This document shows, in pieces, positions 40,867-48,635 of a stretch of 64,000 bases of DNA. The DNA comes from Rhodoblastus sp963748385 (GTDB taxonomy: Bacteria > Pseudomonadota > Alphaproteobacteria > Rhizobiales > Beijerinckiaceae). A program made the translations under genes and the position numbers. How positions within the stretch are numbered: the first letter of the stretch is position 1; each line of letters begins with the position of its first letter. The stretch lies in contig CAVVIQ010000020.1 in the NCBI GenBank assembly GCA_963748385.1, forward strand, positions 391,777 through 455,776, given 5' to 3'. Under the pieces are notes generated by a model. The model did no database searches. It worked only from the letters and a program-made list of their open reading frames with translations, and was not told where the DNA came from.

Positions 40867-41460
40867 ATGCGTGTTTTGGCTCGTCTTTTTATGATCTTTA
40901 TCGCGTTTCTGTTCGCTCCGGCCGCACTGGCGCGGGTCCAGATTTCGATCGACCTGTCCGCGCAGCGGATGGAGGTGCAGGCCGCCAACGGCGAGACCTA
41001 TTCCTGGCCGATCTCGTCCGCCCGCGCCGGCTATGTGACGCCGCGCGGGGTTTTCGCGCCGACCTCCATGCAGGCCATGCATTATTCGAAAAAATATCAT
41101 CATTCGCCGATGCCGCATTCGATTTTCTTCCACGGCGGCTACGCCATTCATGGGACCTATGCGACGAGATCGCTGGGCCGTCCGGTGTCGCATGGCTGCG
41201 TCCGCATTTCTCCGGCCAACGCCGCCACGCTTTATTCCCTGGTTCGCGCGGAAGGCGCCACGATCACGATCACCGGTTCGCCGCCGCGCAGCCATTTTGC
41301 CGGCGAAGGGCGCCATCACCGGCATTACGCCGCCGGTTGGCGGCATCACGGCCACAATCATGGCTATGCATCCGCCGGGGAGGCTATCACCAGCGCGTGC
41401 TGTCCTATGCCCCGGCTCCGCATAACGCCAATGCAACCGGGATTTTCGGCCTCATCCTGA
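40867..41460 (+). CDS. L,D-transpeptidase (YkuD)
   Basis: About 197 residues from ATG 40867 (GGAG upstream). A signal peptide ends near A-L-A at residue 22. The YkuD domain covers about residues 25-145: V-Q-I-S-I-D-L-S-A-Q-R-M-E-V, and the active site H-G-T-Y-x(6)-G-R-P-V-S-H-G-C-V-R-I with the nucleophilic Cys in S-H-G-C. It cross-links peptidoglycan or attaches lipoproteins by 3-3 or 3-lipid bonds. The tail is His-rich (R-H-H-R-H-Y-A-A-G-W-R-H-H-G-H-N-H-G). After G-Y-A-S-A-G the frame may be shifted; the alternative frame ending at 41468 reads G-Y-H-Q-R-V-L-S-Y-A-P. Confidence 0.87.
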   Translation: MRVLARLFMIFIAFLFAPAALARVQISIDLSAQRMEVQAANGETYSWPISSARAGYVTPRGVFAPTSMQAMHYSKKYHHSPMPHSIFFHGGYAIHGTYATRSLGRPVSHGCVRISPANAATLYSLVRAEGATITITGSPPRSHFAGEGRHHRHYAAGWRHHGHNHGYASAGEAITSACCPMPRLRITPMQPGFSASS

Positions 41461-41464
41461 ATCG

Positions 41465-41753
41465 TTAGCTTCGTGCCGCGCCGTCGATGACGCTGCCGTC
41501 ATAACGCAGCTTCAGCACGATGATCATCAAGTTCAGCGCAACGGTGATGGCGTTGAACAGGACGATGGAGATTGAGCCGATCAGCACGCCATAGATCAGC
41601 CACAGGGTGCAGCCGACGACGAAGGTGATCTGCGTCATCAGTAGAAATCGATCTTGCGTCACGGCTGCGCAGGATCTTGATGGCCTGTGGCGTCCAGCAC
41701 AGGGTCGTCAGCGTCCCCGCGGCGAAGCCGACGAGTTCAGTTTCTGGAGTCAC
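41465..41753 (-). CDS. SemiSWEET (MtN3-type) transporter, frameshifted
   Basis: About 95 residues in two frames. The first (41753 to about 41645) gives G-F-A-A-G-T-L-T-T-L-C-W-T-P-Q-A-I-K-I (helix 1 with the PQ motif) and R-S-I-S. The second gives M-T-Q-I-T-F-V-V-G-C-T-L-W-L-I-Y-G-V and N-A-I-T-V-A-L-N-L-M-I-I-V-L-K. Together they form the three-helix SemiSWEET unit, which dimerises to move sugars. An extra base near 41642 (CAGTAGAAA where CAGGAAA-type spacing is expected) splits it. Small genes of this kind are easily missed by gene callers. The TCA stop at 41465 lies 5 bases after the L,D-transpeptidase on the other strand. Confidence 0.78.
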
Positions 41754-41784
41754 GCCATATTCCTTCGCTGATGAGGCCGGGCGC

Positions 41785-42873
41785 TCAGACGCCGCCGTAA
41801 AGGCGGGCCATGACCCGGGCGGTGTAATCCACCATGGGGATCACGCGCGCGTAATTCAGGCGCGTGGGGCCGATCACGCCGAGCACGCCGACGATCCGGC
41901 GCTGGGGGTCGCGGAAAGGCGCCGCGATCATCGAGGAGCCCGACAGGGAAAACAGCTTGTTTTCCGAACCGATGAAAATACGCACGCCCTCACCCTGTTC
42001 GGCCCGGGAAAGCAGGTCGATGACCTCGCTCTTGGTTTCGAGATCGTCGAACAGCAGGCGGATTCGTTCGAGATCGGCCATGGCCGTCAGATCGTCGAGC
42101 AGATTGGCCTGGCCGCGCACGATCAGATTTTGCACCGCGCCGGCCGGGCCGGCCCAGATCGCCAGCCCCGCGTCGACCAGCCGCGCCGTCAGAACGTCCA
42201 GTTCCGCCTGAGCCGAGAGCCGCGAAATCTCGATCTCGTCGCGCAGTTGCGAAAGGGTCCGGCCGCGCAGGCGCGCATTGAGATAATTTCCCGCCTCGAT
42301 CAAGGCCGAGGCCGGAAGATCGGCCGCGACCGGAAGGATGCGGTTCTCGACCGAGCCATCCTCGGAGACCAGGATCGCGAGAGCCTTTTCCGGCTCCAGG
42401 CGCACGAATTCGATCTGTTTCAGCCGGCTGTTGTCCTTGCTCGTCAGCACGACGCAGGCGCCCCGGGTCAGGCCGGAGAGCATTACGCCGGCTTCCGATA
42501 AAGCCTCCTCCAGGCTGTGTTCGCGCGAGACGGCGCGCAACTGCGCCTCGATCCGGCCGCGTTCCAGTTCGGTCAGATCGCCGATCTGCAGCAGGGAATC
42601 GACGAAAAAGCGCAGCCCGAACTCGGTCGGGAGGCGTCCGGCGCTGGTGTGGGGCGAATAGACCAGGCCCAGTTCCTCCAGATCCTGCATGACATTGCGC
42701 ACCGACGCCGGCGACAGAGGCACGGCCAAGATACGGGAGAGATGGCGCGAGCCGACGGGCTCGCCGCTGGCGAGATAGGTTTCGACGATGTTCCTGAAAA
42801 TCTCGCGCGAGCGTTCGTTGAGACGGGAAAGCGCTCCCGCGCCGGCGGCCAGGAATTCGGGATTTTCAGCCAT
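41785..42873 (-). CDS. hrcA: Heat-inducible repressor HrcA
   Basis: 362 residues. HrcA binds CIRCE repeats and represses groESL and dnaK genes until heat unfolds it. The N-terminal winged HTH (S-R-E-I-F-R-N-I-V-E-T-Y, L-S-P-A-S-V-R-N-V-M-Q-D-L-E-E-L) and the GAF-like and dimer domains with H-T-S-A-G-R-L-P-T-E-F-G-L-R-F-F-V and G-V-L-G-V-I-G-P-T-R-L-N-Y near the end are complete. In most alphaproteobacteria hrcA heads hrcA-grpE; here grpE is about 28 kb away and hrcA follows rpsT. No CIRCE is visible near either gene. Confidence 0.94.
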   Translation of the reverse strand: MAENPEFLAAGAGALSRLNERSREIFRNIVETYLASGEPVGSRHLSRILAVPLSPASVRNVMQDLEELGLVYSPHTSAGRLPTEFGLRFFVDSLLQIGDLTELERGRIEAQLRAVSREHSLEEALSEAGVMLSGLTRGACVVLTSKDNSRLKQIEFVRLEPEKALAILVSEDGSVENRILPVAADLPASALIEAGNYLNARLRGRTLSQLRDEIEISRLSAQAELDVLTARLVDAGLAIWAGPAGAVQNLIVRGQANLLDDLTAMADLERIRLLFDDLETKSEVIDLLSRAEQGEGVRIFIGSENKLFSLSGSSMIAAPFRDPQRRIVGVLGVIGPTRLNYARVIPMVDYTARVMARLYGGV

Positions 42874-42940
42874 GGGAAATATTTACGCGGCGGGCGGGAC
42901 GTTGCAAGGGGCCCAAGGCAGCGTGCTAAAAAGTGGATCA

Positions 42941-42970
42941 CGGTTTTTCGCAAAAACGCTGCGAAAACCG
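42941..42970. other. Imperfect hairpin upstream of hrcA
   Basis: CGGTTTTTCGCA, a 7-base loop and TGCGAAAACCG form a 12-11 bp stem with one bulged T. It follows a G-T-G-G-A-T-C-A-C stretch and lies between hrcA and the rpsT terminator. This resembles dispersed extragenic palindromes of alphaproteobacteria. No second copy was seen in this window. Confidence 0.4.
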
Positions 42971-42990
42971 AGGAATCCATCCGCCAAAGC

Positions 42991-43018
42991 AAAAACCCCG
43001 CCGAGATCCTCGGCGGGG
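42991..43018 (-). terminator. Intrinsic terminator of rpsT
   Basis: On the minus strand CCCCGCCGAG, GAT, CTCGGCGGGG is a perfect 10-bp stem with a 3-base loop, followed by five T (complement of 42991-42995). It lies 25 bases after rpsT and ends its transcript before hrcA. Confidence 0.92.
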
Positions 43019-43042
43019 CGAAAATGTCAGAAGAAGAAGGCG

Positions 43043-43315
43043 TCAGGCCTTTTTGCCGAGCGCGGCCACGCTGGCGGACAGGCGCGAAACCTTGCGCGAG
43101 GCCGTGTTCTTGTGAACGATGCCCTTCTGCGCGGCGCGCATCAGGACCGGCTCCGCGGCGGCGAGAGCGGTCTTGGCGGCGGCCTGATCGCCGGCGCTGA
43201 TCGCTTCCTCGACCTTGCGGATGAAAGTGCGCATCTTGCTGCGGCGCTGCCGATTGACGGCGGTGCGGCGTGTGATTTGACGGACGGCCTTTTTGGCCGA
43301 TTTGGTATTCGCCAT
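43043..43315 (-). CDS. rpsT: 30S ribosomal protein S20
   Basis: 90 residues, about the normal length. M-A-N-T-K-S-A-K-K-A-V-R-Q-I-T-R-R and R-R-S-K-M-R-T-F-I-R-K-V are the standard S20 pattern, and the Lys/Ala-rich C-terminal helix (N-T-A-S-R-K-V-S-R-L-S) completes it. S20 binds the 5' domain of 16S rRNA. In many rhizobia rpsT borders dnaA and the origin, but here it is followed by hrcA. A strong promoter (43412-43440) and a leader hairpin (43378-43398) lie upstream. Confidence 0.97.
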   Translation of the reverse strand: MANTKSAKKAVRQITRRTAVNRQRRSKMRTFIRKVEEAISAGDQAAAKTALAAAEPVLMRAAQKGIVHKNTASRKVSRLSASVAALGKKA

Positions 43316-43377
43316 GAGAATCCCCGGACGAAAGCGCGCGCCCCAGAAATCGTGGCTGCGCCGCCTGAAAACGATGA

Positions 43378-43398
43378 CGGCGCCTCAAGCAGGCGCCG
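43378..43398 (-). promoter_or_regulatory. Leader hairpin of rpsT
   Basis: CGGCGCCT and AGGCGCCG pair perfectly (8 bp) around CAAGC in the about 90-base rpsT leader, between the promoter and the start codon at 43315. It could be a binding site for S20 (autogenous control is known in E. coli) or a transcript-stabilising structure. Confidence 0.5.
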
Positions 43399-43411
43399 CG
43401 TGTGAGGGGGC

Positions 43412-43440
43412 TTATAAGCGCGAAACGGGCGTTTCGTCAA
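43412..43440 (-). promoter_or_regulatory. Promoter of rpsT
   Basis: TTGACG (complement of 43435-43440), a 17-base spacer and TTATAA (43412-43417) on the minus strand. Both elements are close to the sigma-70 consensus. The start of transcription would be near 43405, leaving a leader of about 90 bases. Confidence 0.75.
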
Positions 43441-43471
43441 CGCGGGATTCGCGATTCCACCGCGCCGGCCT

Positions 43472-44245
43472 TCATCGGTTCTTGAAATGGGCCTGCCGCT
43501 TCTCGATGAAGGCCGTCATGCCTTCCTTCTGATCGTGCGTCGCGAAGGCGGCGTGGAAATTCCGCCGCTCGAATTTGACCCCCTCGGTCAGGGTCGATTC
43601 ATAGGCCGAATTGATGCAATCCTTGATCTGCATGGCGATCGGCAGGGACATGGCGGCGATCTGCCGCGCGGTCTTCACCGCCTCCTCGATCAGTTGATCA
43701 AGCGGCACGATGCGCGACACCAACCCCGAGCGCTCAGCCTCCTGCGCGTCCATCATCCGGCCGGTGAGGCACATTTCCATCGCCTTGGACTTGCCCACGA
43801 AGCGCGACAGGCGCTGGGTGCCGCCGGCGCCGGGCAGAATGCCGAGCTTGACCTCGGGCTGGCCGAATTTGGCGTTTTCGGCGGCGAGGATGAAATCGCA
43901 CATCATGGCGAGTTCGCAGCCCCCGCCGAGCGCGAAGCCCGCGACGGCGGCGATCGCCGGCTTGCGGAAATAGGACAGGCGCTCCCAGCTACGGATCGTG
44001 TCGCTGAGATAGGCGTCCATATAGGTCAGGAGCTGCAGCTCCTTGATGTCGGCGCCGGCGGCGAAGGCCTTTTCGGAGCCGGTCAGCACCAGGGCGCCGA
44101 TGTCGGGGTCCATCTCGAACTCGTCCAGCGCGACGTTCAATTCCTGGATCAGGCGCGAATTCAAGGCGTTCAACGCCTTGGGGCGGTTGAGCCGGATGAT
44201 CCCGACCGCGCCATCCGTTTCGACAATGATATTGTGATAGGACAT
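43472..44245 (-). CDS. Enoyl-CoA hydratase
   Basis: 257 residues, a single crotonase domain. A-F-A-A-G-A-D-I-K-E-L is the oxyanion-hole region at about residues 61-71. G-G-G-C-E-L-A-M-M-C-D carries the first catalytic Glu (about residue 113), and F-G-Q-P-E-V-K-L-G-I-L-P-G-A-G-G-T-Q-R-L the second (about 133). It hydrates 2-enoyl-CoA in beta-oxidation. In rhizobia an enoyl-CoA hydratase gene is found between mutM and rpsT, as here roughly. It is followed by cysK upstream on the same strand. Confidence 0.93.
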   Translation of the reverse strand: MSYHNIIVETDGAVGIIRLNRPKALNALNSRLIQELNVALDEFEMDPDIGALVLTGSEKAFAAGADIKELQLLTYMDAYLSDTIRSWERLSYFRKPAIAAVAGFALGGGCELAMMCDFILAAENAKFGQPEVKLGILPGAGGTQRLSRFVGKSKAMEMCLTGRMMDAQEAERSGLVSRIVPLDQLIEEAVKTARQIAAMSLPIAMQIKDCINSAYESTLTEGVKFERRNFHAAFATHDQKEGMTAFIEKRQAHFKNR

Positions 44246-44292
44246 GGATCACCTGTGGCGGCGGGCAGATCGGCCGCGAAGAGGGATTCGGC

Positions 44293-45276
44293 TCACAGTC
44301 CCTCGAAAAGCGCGGTGGAGAGATAGCGCTCGGCGAAGGACGGGACGATGATCACGATATTCTTGCCCTCCGAACTCGGCCGCGCCGCCACCTGAAGCGC
44401 CGCGGCGACCGCCGCGCCTGAAGAAATGCCGACCGGCGCGCCCTCGATCCGGGCGACCTGGCGGGCCGTCTCGATCGCGGTCGCGCTGTCGATGGTCACC
44501 ACTTCGTCGATCACGCGGGAATCGAGAACCGGCGGGACGAAGCCGGCGCCGATGCCCTGAATCTTGTGGGGTCCGGGCTGTCCTCCGGACAGGACGGGCG
44601 ATTCGGCCGGCTCGACCGCCACCATTTTCACGCCCGGCTTGCGCGCTTTCAGAACCTGGCCGACGCCGGTGATCGTTCCCCCGGTGCCGACGCCGGAAAC
44701 GACGATATCGACTTCGCCATTCGTGTCGTTCCAGATTTCCTCGGCGGTGGTGCGGCGATGAATTGCCGGATTGGCCGGATTTTCGAATTGCGCGGGGGTG
44801 ACCGCGCCGGGCGTTGCGGCGACCAGTTCGGCGGCCTTGGCGATCGCGCCCTTCATGCCTTGCGCCGCCGGCGTCAGCACCAGTTCGGCGCCCAGAAAAG
44901 CGAGCATCTTGCGCCGCTCGATCGACATCGAGTCCGGCATGACCAGTATGAGCTTGTAGCCGCGCGCCGCGGCCACAAAAGCCAGGGCGATGCCGGTGTT
45001 GCCGGAGGTCGGCTCGATCAGGACATTTTGGCCAGGCGCGATCCTGCCCTCGGCTTCGAGGGCGTCGATCATCGCCACGCCGATGCGGTCCTTCACCGAG
45101 GCGATCGGATTGAAGAATTCGAGCTTCGCCAGCAGGTTGGCCTTGACGCCGCGCGCCGCCGCGAGCCGGTCGAAACGCACCAGCGGCGTGTCGCCGACGG
45201 TCTCGGTCATCGAGCCGTAAATTCTGCCGCGCCCCGGTTTGTTCGCGGTCGTTTCCGGGCTGCCAGCTATGGTCAT
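44293..45276 (-). CDS. cysK: Cysteine synthase A
   Basis: 327 residues. CysK replaces the acetyl group of O-acetylserine with sulfide to form cysteine. The PLP lysine is in N-P-I-A-S-V-K-D-R-I-G (about residue 60). The phosphate-binding loop is in E-P-T-S-G-N-T-G-I-A-L-A (S-G-N-T-G, about 87-98) with G-T-G-G-T-I-T-G-V-G (about 195) forming the second loop, and the C-terminal G-I-S-S-G-A-A-V-A-A is typical. CysE is not near, so cysteine synthesis genes are split. Its start is 81 bases before the dut stop region. Confidence 0.95.
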   Translation of the reverse strand: MTIAGSPETTANKPGRGRIYGSMTETVGDTPLVRFDRLAAARGVKANLLAKLEFFNPIASVKDRIGVAMIDALEAEGRIAPGQNVLIEPTSGNTGIALAFVAAARGYKLILVMPDSMSIERRKMLAFLGAELVLTPAAQGMKGAIAKAAELVAATPGAVTPAQFENPANPAIHRRTTAEEIWNDTNGEVDIVVSGVGTGGTITGVGQVLKARKPGVKMVAVEPAESPVLSGGQPGPHKIQGIGAGFVPPVLDSRVIDEVVTIDSATAIETARQVARIEGAPVGISSGAAVAAALQVAARPSSEGKNIVIIVPSFAERYLSTALFEGL

Positions 45277-45356
45277 CGCGTCGCTCCCCGCGCAGATTCC
45301 TTTTGGGCGCCAAATCTAACAAGCCTCCCCGGGCTTGTCGATGAAAGCGCGTTTCA

Positions 45357-45818
45357 TCATTCCGTCGCGGTTTCTCGGCCGGTGGAGCCGAAGCCGCCGG
45401 CCCCCCGCCCGGTTTCGGAAAGGTCTTCGACCGCGACCAGACGCGCCTGGATCGCCGGCGCGATCACCATTTGAGCGATGCGGTCGCCGCGCCCGATCTC
45501 GAACGGCTCTGGCCCGAGATTGATCAGAATGACCCCGACCTCGCCGCGATAATCGCTGTCGATCGTCCCCGGCGTGTTCAGAACGGTCACGCCATGTCTT
45601 AACGCAAGGCCGGACCGAGGCCGGACCTGGGCCTCGAAACCCGGCGGAATTTCGAGAACCAGCCCGGTGGGCACGAGGCGCCTTTCGCCCGGCCGCAGGA
45701 TTTCCTTTGCATCGGGCGCCAGCGCGGCGACGAGATCGAGGCCTGCTGCGCCGCTGCTCTGATAGGACGGCAGCGGCAGGTCTCCAGCGTGGGGCAGCCT
45801 CTTGATCCGGATCTCCAT
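45357..45818 (-). CDS. dut: dUTP diphosphatase
   Basis: 153 residues, the trimeric all-beta dUTPase. Motif 3, G-T-I-D-S-D-Y-R-G-E-V-G-V, is at about residues 84-96; motif 2, P-R-S-G-L-A-L, is at about 68-74; motif 5, G-R-G-A-G-G-F-G-S-T-G, is near the C-terminus. It turns dUTP into dUMP, keeping uracil out of DNA and feeding thymidylate synthesis. Its start touches the coaBC stop (45818/45819), a usual rhizobial pairing. Confidence 0.95.
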   Translation of the reverse strand: MEIRIKRLPHAGDLPLPSYQSSGAAGLDLVAALAPDAKEILRPGERRLVPTGLVLEIPPGFEAQVRPRSGLALRHGVTVLNTPGTIDSDYRGEVGVILINLGPEPFEIGRGDRIAQMVIAPAIQARLVAVEDLSETGRGAGGFGSTGRETATE

Positions 45819-47048
45819 TCAGCGCCCTTCCCGCCGCAACAGCGACGCCGCCAGCTCGACCAATCTGGCCGCCGCCGCGTCCTTGCCCAGTTTCGGCCAT
45901 TGGATTTCGCCCTCCGGCGTGACGATGACCATGGTGTTCTCGTCCCCGCCCATCACACCGGCGGAGGCGCTGACGTCATTGGCGACGATCAGGTCGCAGC
46001 CCTTGCGCGCCAATTTCTCTCGGGCGTGCTCGATGAGCTTTTCGGTCTCGGCGGCAAAGCCCACGACGAGGGTTGGCCGGTTCCGGTCCAGCCGCGAGAT
46101 TGTCGCCAGAATGTCGGGATTCTCGATGAGTTTCAGCGCGGGCGGGCCTTTCGCCCCCTTCTTGATCTTTTCCGCGTGATCCTGCGCCACGCGCCAGTCC
46201 GCGACCGCCGCGGTGGCGATGAAAATGTCGCAGGGCAGGGAATCTTCGACCGCCGCCGCCATGTCCCGCGCGCTTTCGACGCGCAGAACATGCACGCCCT
46301 CGGGCGAGGGAAGATTGACCGGGCCGGAAACGAGCACGACCTGGGCCCCCGCCGCGCGGGCGGCCCGGGCGATGGCATAGCCCTGTTTGCCAGACGAACG
46401 GTTGGCGATGAAACGGACCGGGTCGATCGGCTCATGGGTCGGCCCGGCGGTGATGACCACCCGCTTTCCGGCCAGAACGCCGTTCAGTCCGTTTTCGCGG
46501 ATAAAAAACTCCTGGACGGCGTGAAAAATTTCGGCGGGCTCGGCCATGCGGCCAAAGCCGAACTCGCCGCAGGCCATCTCGCCTTGATTGGGGCCGATGA
46601 ACTTCATGCCGTCGGCGGCGAGCTGCGCGCGGTTGCGGCGCGTCGCCGGATGCTCCCACATCCGCCAGTTCATCGCCGGGGCGACCAGGATCGGCTTGTC
46701 CGAGGCCAGCAGCAGCGTCGAGGCCAGATCGTTCGCAAGCCCATTCGCCGCCTTGGCGAGCAGGTCGGCGGTCGCCGGCGCGACGACGACGAGATCGGCG
46801 GACCGGCTCAGCTCGATATGGCCCATTTCCGTCTCGTCGGTCAGGGAAAACAGATCCTGAAAAACCTTTTCGCCGCTTAAGGAGGCAAGCGACAGCGGCG
46901 TGACGAATTGAGCGCCGGCTTGGGTCAGGACCGTTCGGACCGCAATAGCGGCGCCCCGCAAAAGCCGAATGAGTTCAAGGCTCTTGTAAGCGGCGACGCC
47001 GCCGCCGACGATCAGCAGAACGGAAGGTTTCTTGCGCGACGCCGTCAT
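45819..47048 (-). CDS. coaBC: Bifunctional phosphopantothenoylcysteine decarboxylase/synthetase
   Basis: 409 residues. The N-terminal CoaC half has G-G-G-V-A-A-Y-K-S (about 14-22) and, near residues 121-127, A-P-A-M-N-W-R-M-W, the decarboxylase signature with the Asn. The C-terminal CoaB half starts about residue 185 with V-I-T-A-G-P-T-H-E-P-I-D-P-V-R-F-I-A-N-R-S-S-G-K-Q-G. It uses CTP and FMN to make 4'-phosphopantetheine for CoA. It lies in dut-coaBC-ubiB-ubiE, the usual cluster. Confidence 0.95.
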   Translation of the reverse strand: MTASRKKPSVLLIVGGGVAAYKSLELIRLLRGAAIAVRTVLTQAGAQFVTPLSLASLSGEKVFQDLFSLTDETEMGHIELSRSADLVVVAPATADLLAKAANGLANDLASTLLLASDKPILVAPAMNWRMWEHPATRRNRAQLAADGMKFIGPNQGEMACGEFGFGRMAEPAEIFHAVQEFFIRENGLNGVLAGKRVVITAGPTHEPIDPVRFIANRSSGKQGYAIARAARAAGAQVVLVSGPVNLPSPEGVHVLRVESARDMAAAVEDSLPCDIFIATAAVADWRVAQDHAEKIKKGAKGPPALKLIENPDILATISRLDRNRPTLVVGFAAETEKLIEHAREKLARKGCDLIVANDVSASAGVMGGDENTMVIVTPEGEIQWPKLGKDAAAARLVELAASLLRREGR

Positions 47049-47060
47049 GGACGAAAATCC

Positions 47061-48620
47061 TCAACGCCAGAGAAGGTAAAGAATAACGGCGCAGGCCACG
47101 AACAACCCATAGCGCGAGAAACGGTGGCTTGCGGCATTGGCCTTGCCGATTTCCCGGACCGTCTGCGATTCGAGGGCGAGCCCATTTTCCGCGATCGATT
47201 CCAGTTTCTCGGCAATCCTCCCGGCGCGGGCCAGCATGTCGGGGGTCTGGGCCGCAAGCTGGGCCAGGGCCGCGAGGCCGCGCCCCGCGTCGGCGACTTT
47301 TCCGCGCGGGCCGAGATTGTCCTCGATCCAGCTTCTCACCACAGGATCGGCGGTGGACCACATGTCGAGGCGCGGATCGAGCGAACGCGCGACGCCTTCG
47401 ACCACCACCATGGTCTTTTGCAGCATCACCAGCTCGATTCGCGTCCGCATGTCGAAAAGGGCAGTGATTTCGAACAGCAAAGTCAGGAGCTTGGCCATCG
47501 AGATTTCGTCGGCGCGGCGCGAGTGGATCGGCTCGCCAACGGCGCGGATCGCCTGGGCGAAATCGGCGACCCGGTAATGCGCCGGGACATAGCCGGCCTC
47601 GAAATGCACCTCCGCCACCCGCCGGTAGTCGCGGGTGATGAAGCCATAGAGGATCTCGGCGAGAAAGCGCCGCTCTTTGAGGCCGAGACGGCCCATGATG
47701 CCGAAATCGACCGCCGCAAGCCGCCCCTCGGGCGTCAGGAACAGATTGCCGGGGTGCATGTCGGCGTGAAAGAAACCGTCGCGCACCGCATGGCGCAGGA
47801 AGGACTGGATCAGGATGCGGCCGAGATTGGGCAGATCCGCGCCCGACCGCCGCAAGGCCTCCATGTCGGATAAAGGAACGCCGTCGATCCATTCGAGGGT
47901 CATGACCTCGCGCGCGCAGAGGTTCCAATCGACTTTTGGGGCCAGAAAATCGTCGTCGCCATGGGTGTTTTCGGCGAATTCTGAAGCCGCGGCGGCCTCA
48001 AGCCGGAAATCCATCTCGATCTTGACCGAGCGGGCCAGGGTGTCGACCACGCCGACGGGATTGAGCCTTCGCGCCTCGGCGGACAATCTTTCGGCCAGCC
48101 GCGCGGCGAAGAACATGTCGCTCAGATCGCGATGGAAGCGCCTCTCGATTCCCGGACGGAGCACCTTGACAGCGACCGGCCGCGCAACTCCGCCCTCGAC
48201 CACCGTGGCGCGATGGACCTGGGCGACCGAAGCCGCGGCGACCGGCTCGCTCAATTGCGAAAACATCTCGCCAATCGGCCGCCCGAACGCCTTTTCGATC
48301 ACCCCGACCGCGACGGCGCGCGGAAAAGGCTCCATCCTGTCCTGAAGCCGCTCGAGCTCGCGCGCCACCGCCGCCCCCACCACGTCGGGCCGCGTCGCCA
48401 GGCTCTGCCCGAGCTTGACGTAGGACGGCCCCAGGCGCGCGATCGCCGGCGCGAGCCTTTCGACGCCGCCGTCGCGCCGGGCCACGAGGCGGGTGAGCCA
48501 CAGGACGGGGCGCGCCTCAACCGGCAGGGCCGCGGCGTCGATGCCGGAAAAAACCCCTTCCCGCGCCAGGATGAAGCCGGCGCGGCCGAGGCGAAGGACA
48601 TGGCCGATGGTTGCAAGCAC
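47061..48620 (-). CDS. ubiB: Ubiquinone-biosynthesis atypical kinase UbiB
   Basis: 519 residues. UbiB/ABC1 proteins support ubiquinone synthesis as ATPases with a kinase-like fold. The K-x-G-Q motif is Y-V-K-L-G-Q-S (about residues 70-76) and the V-A-S-V-A-Q (the A-x-V) pattern follows at about 131. The kinase-like core has V-K-V-L-R-P-G, then H-A-D-M-H-P-G-N-L (about 284-292) and V-D-F-G-I-M-G-R (about 301-308). A C-terminal hydrophobic helix (L-F-V-A-C-A-V-I-L-Y-L-L) anchors it in the inner membrane. It is 15 bases from ubiE and follows it in the operon. Confidence 0.94.
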   Translation of the reverse strand: MLATIGHVLRLGRAGFILAREGVFSGIDAAALPVEARPVLWLTRLVARRDGGVERLAPAIARLGPSYVKLGQSLATRPDVVGAAVARELERLQDRMEPFPRAVAVGVIEKAFGRPIGEMFSQLSEPVAAASVAQVHRATVVEGGVARPVAVKVLRPGIERRFHRDLSDMFFAARLAERLSAEARRLNPVGVVDTLARSVKIEMDFRLEAAAASEFAENTHGDDDFLAPKVDWNLCAREVMTLEWIDGVPLSDMEALRRSGADLPNLGRILIQSFLRHAVRDGFFHADMHPGNLFLTPEGRLAAVDFGIMGRLGLKERRFLAEILYGFITRDYRRVAEVHFEAGYVPAHYRVADFAQAIRAVGEPIHSRRADEISMAKLLTLLFEITALFDMRTRIELVMLQKTMVVVEGVARSLDPRLDMWSTADPVVRSWIEDNLGPRGKVADAGRGLAALAQLAAQTPDMLARAGRIAEKLESIAENGLALESQTVREIGKANAASHRFSRYGLFVACAVILYLLWR

Positions 48621-48635
48621 GAAGGGCGCCGTCCG

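Noticed and set aside
42874..43042. Replication origin or dnaA next to rpsT, as in many rhizobia
   Set aside because: No dnaA gene, no DnaA-box cluster (TTATCCACA type) and no AT-rich unwinding stretch is seen; hrcA follows rpsT.
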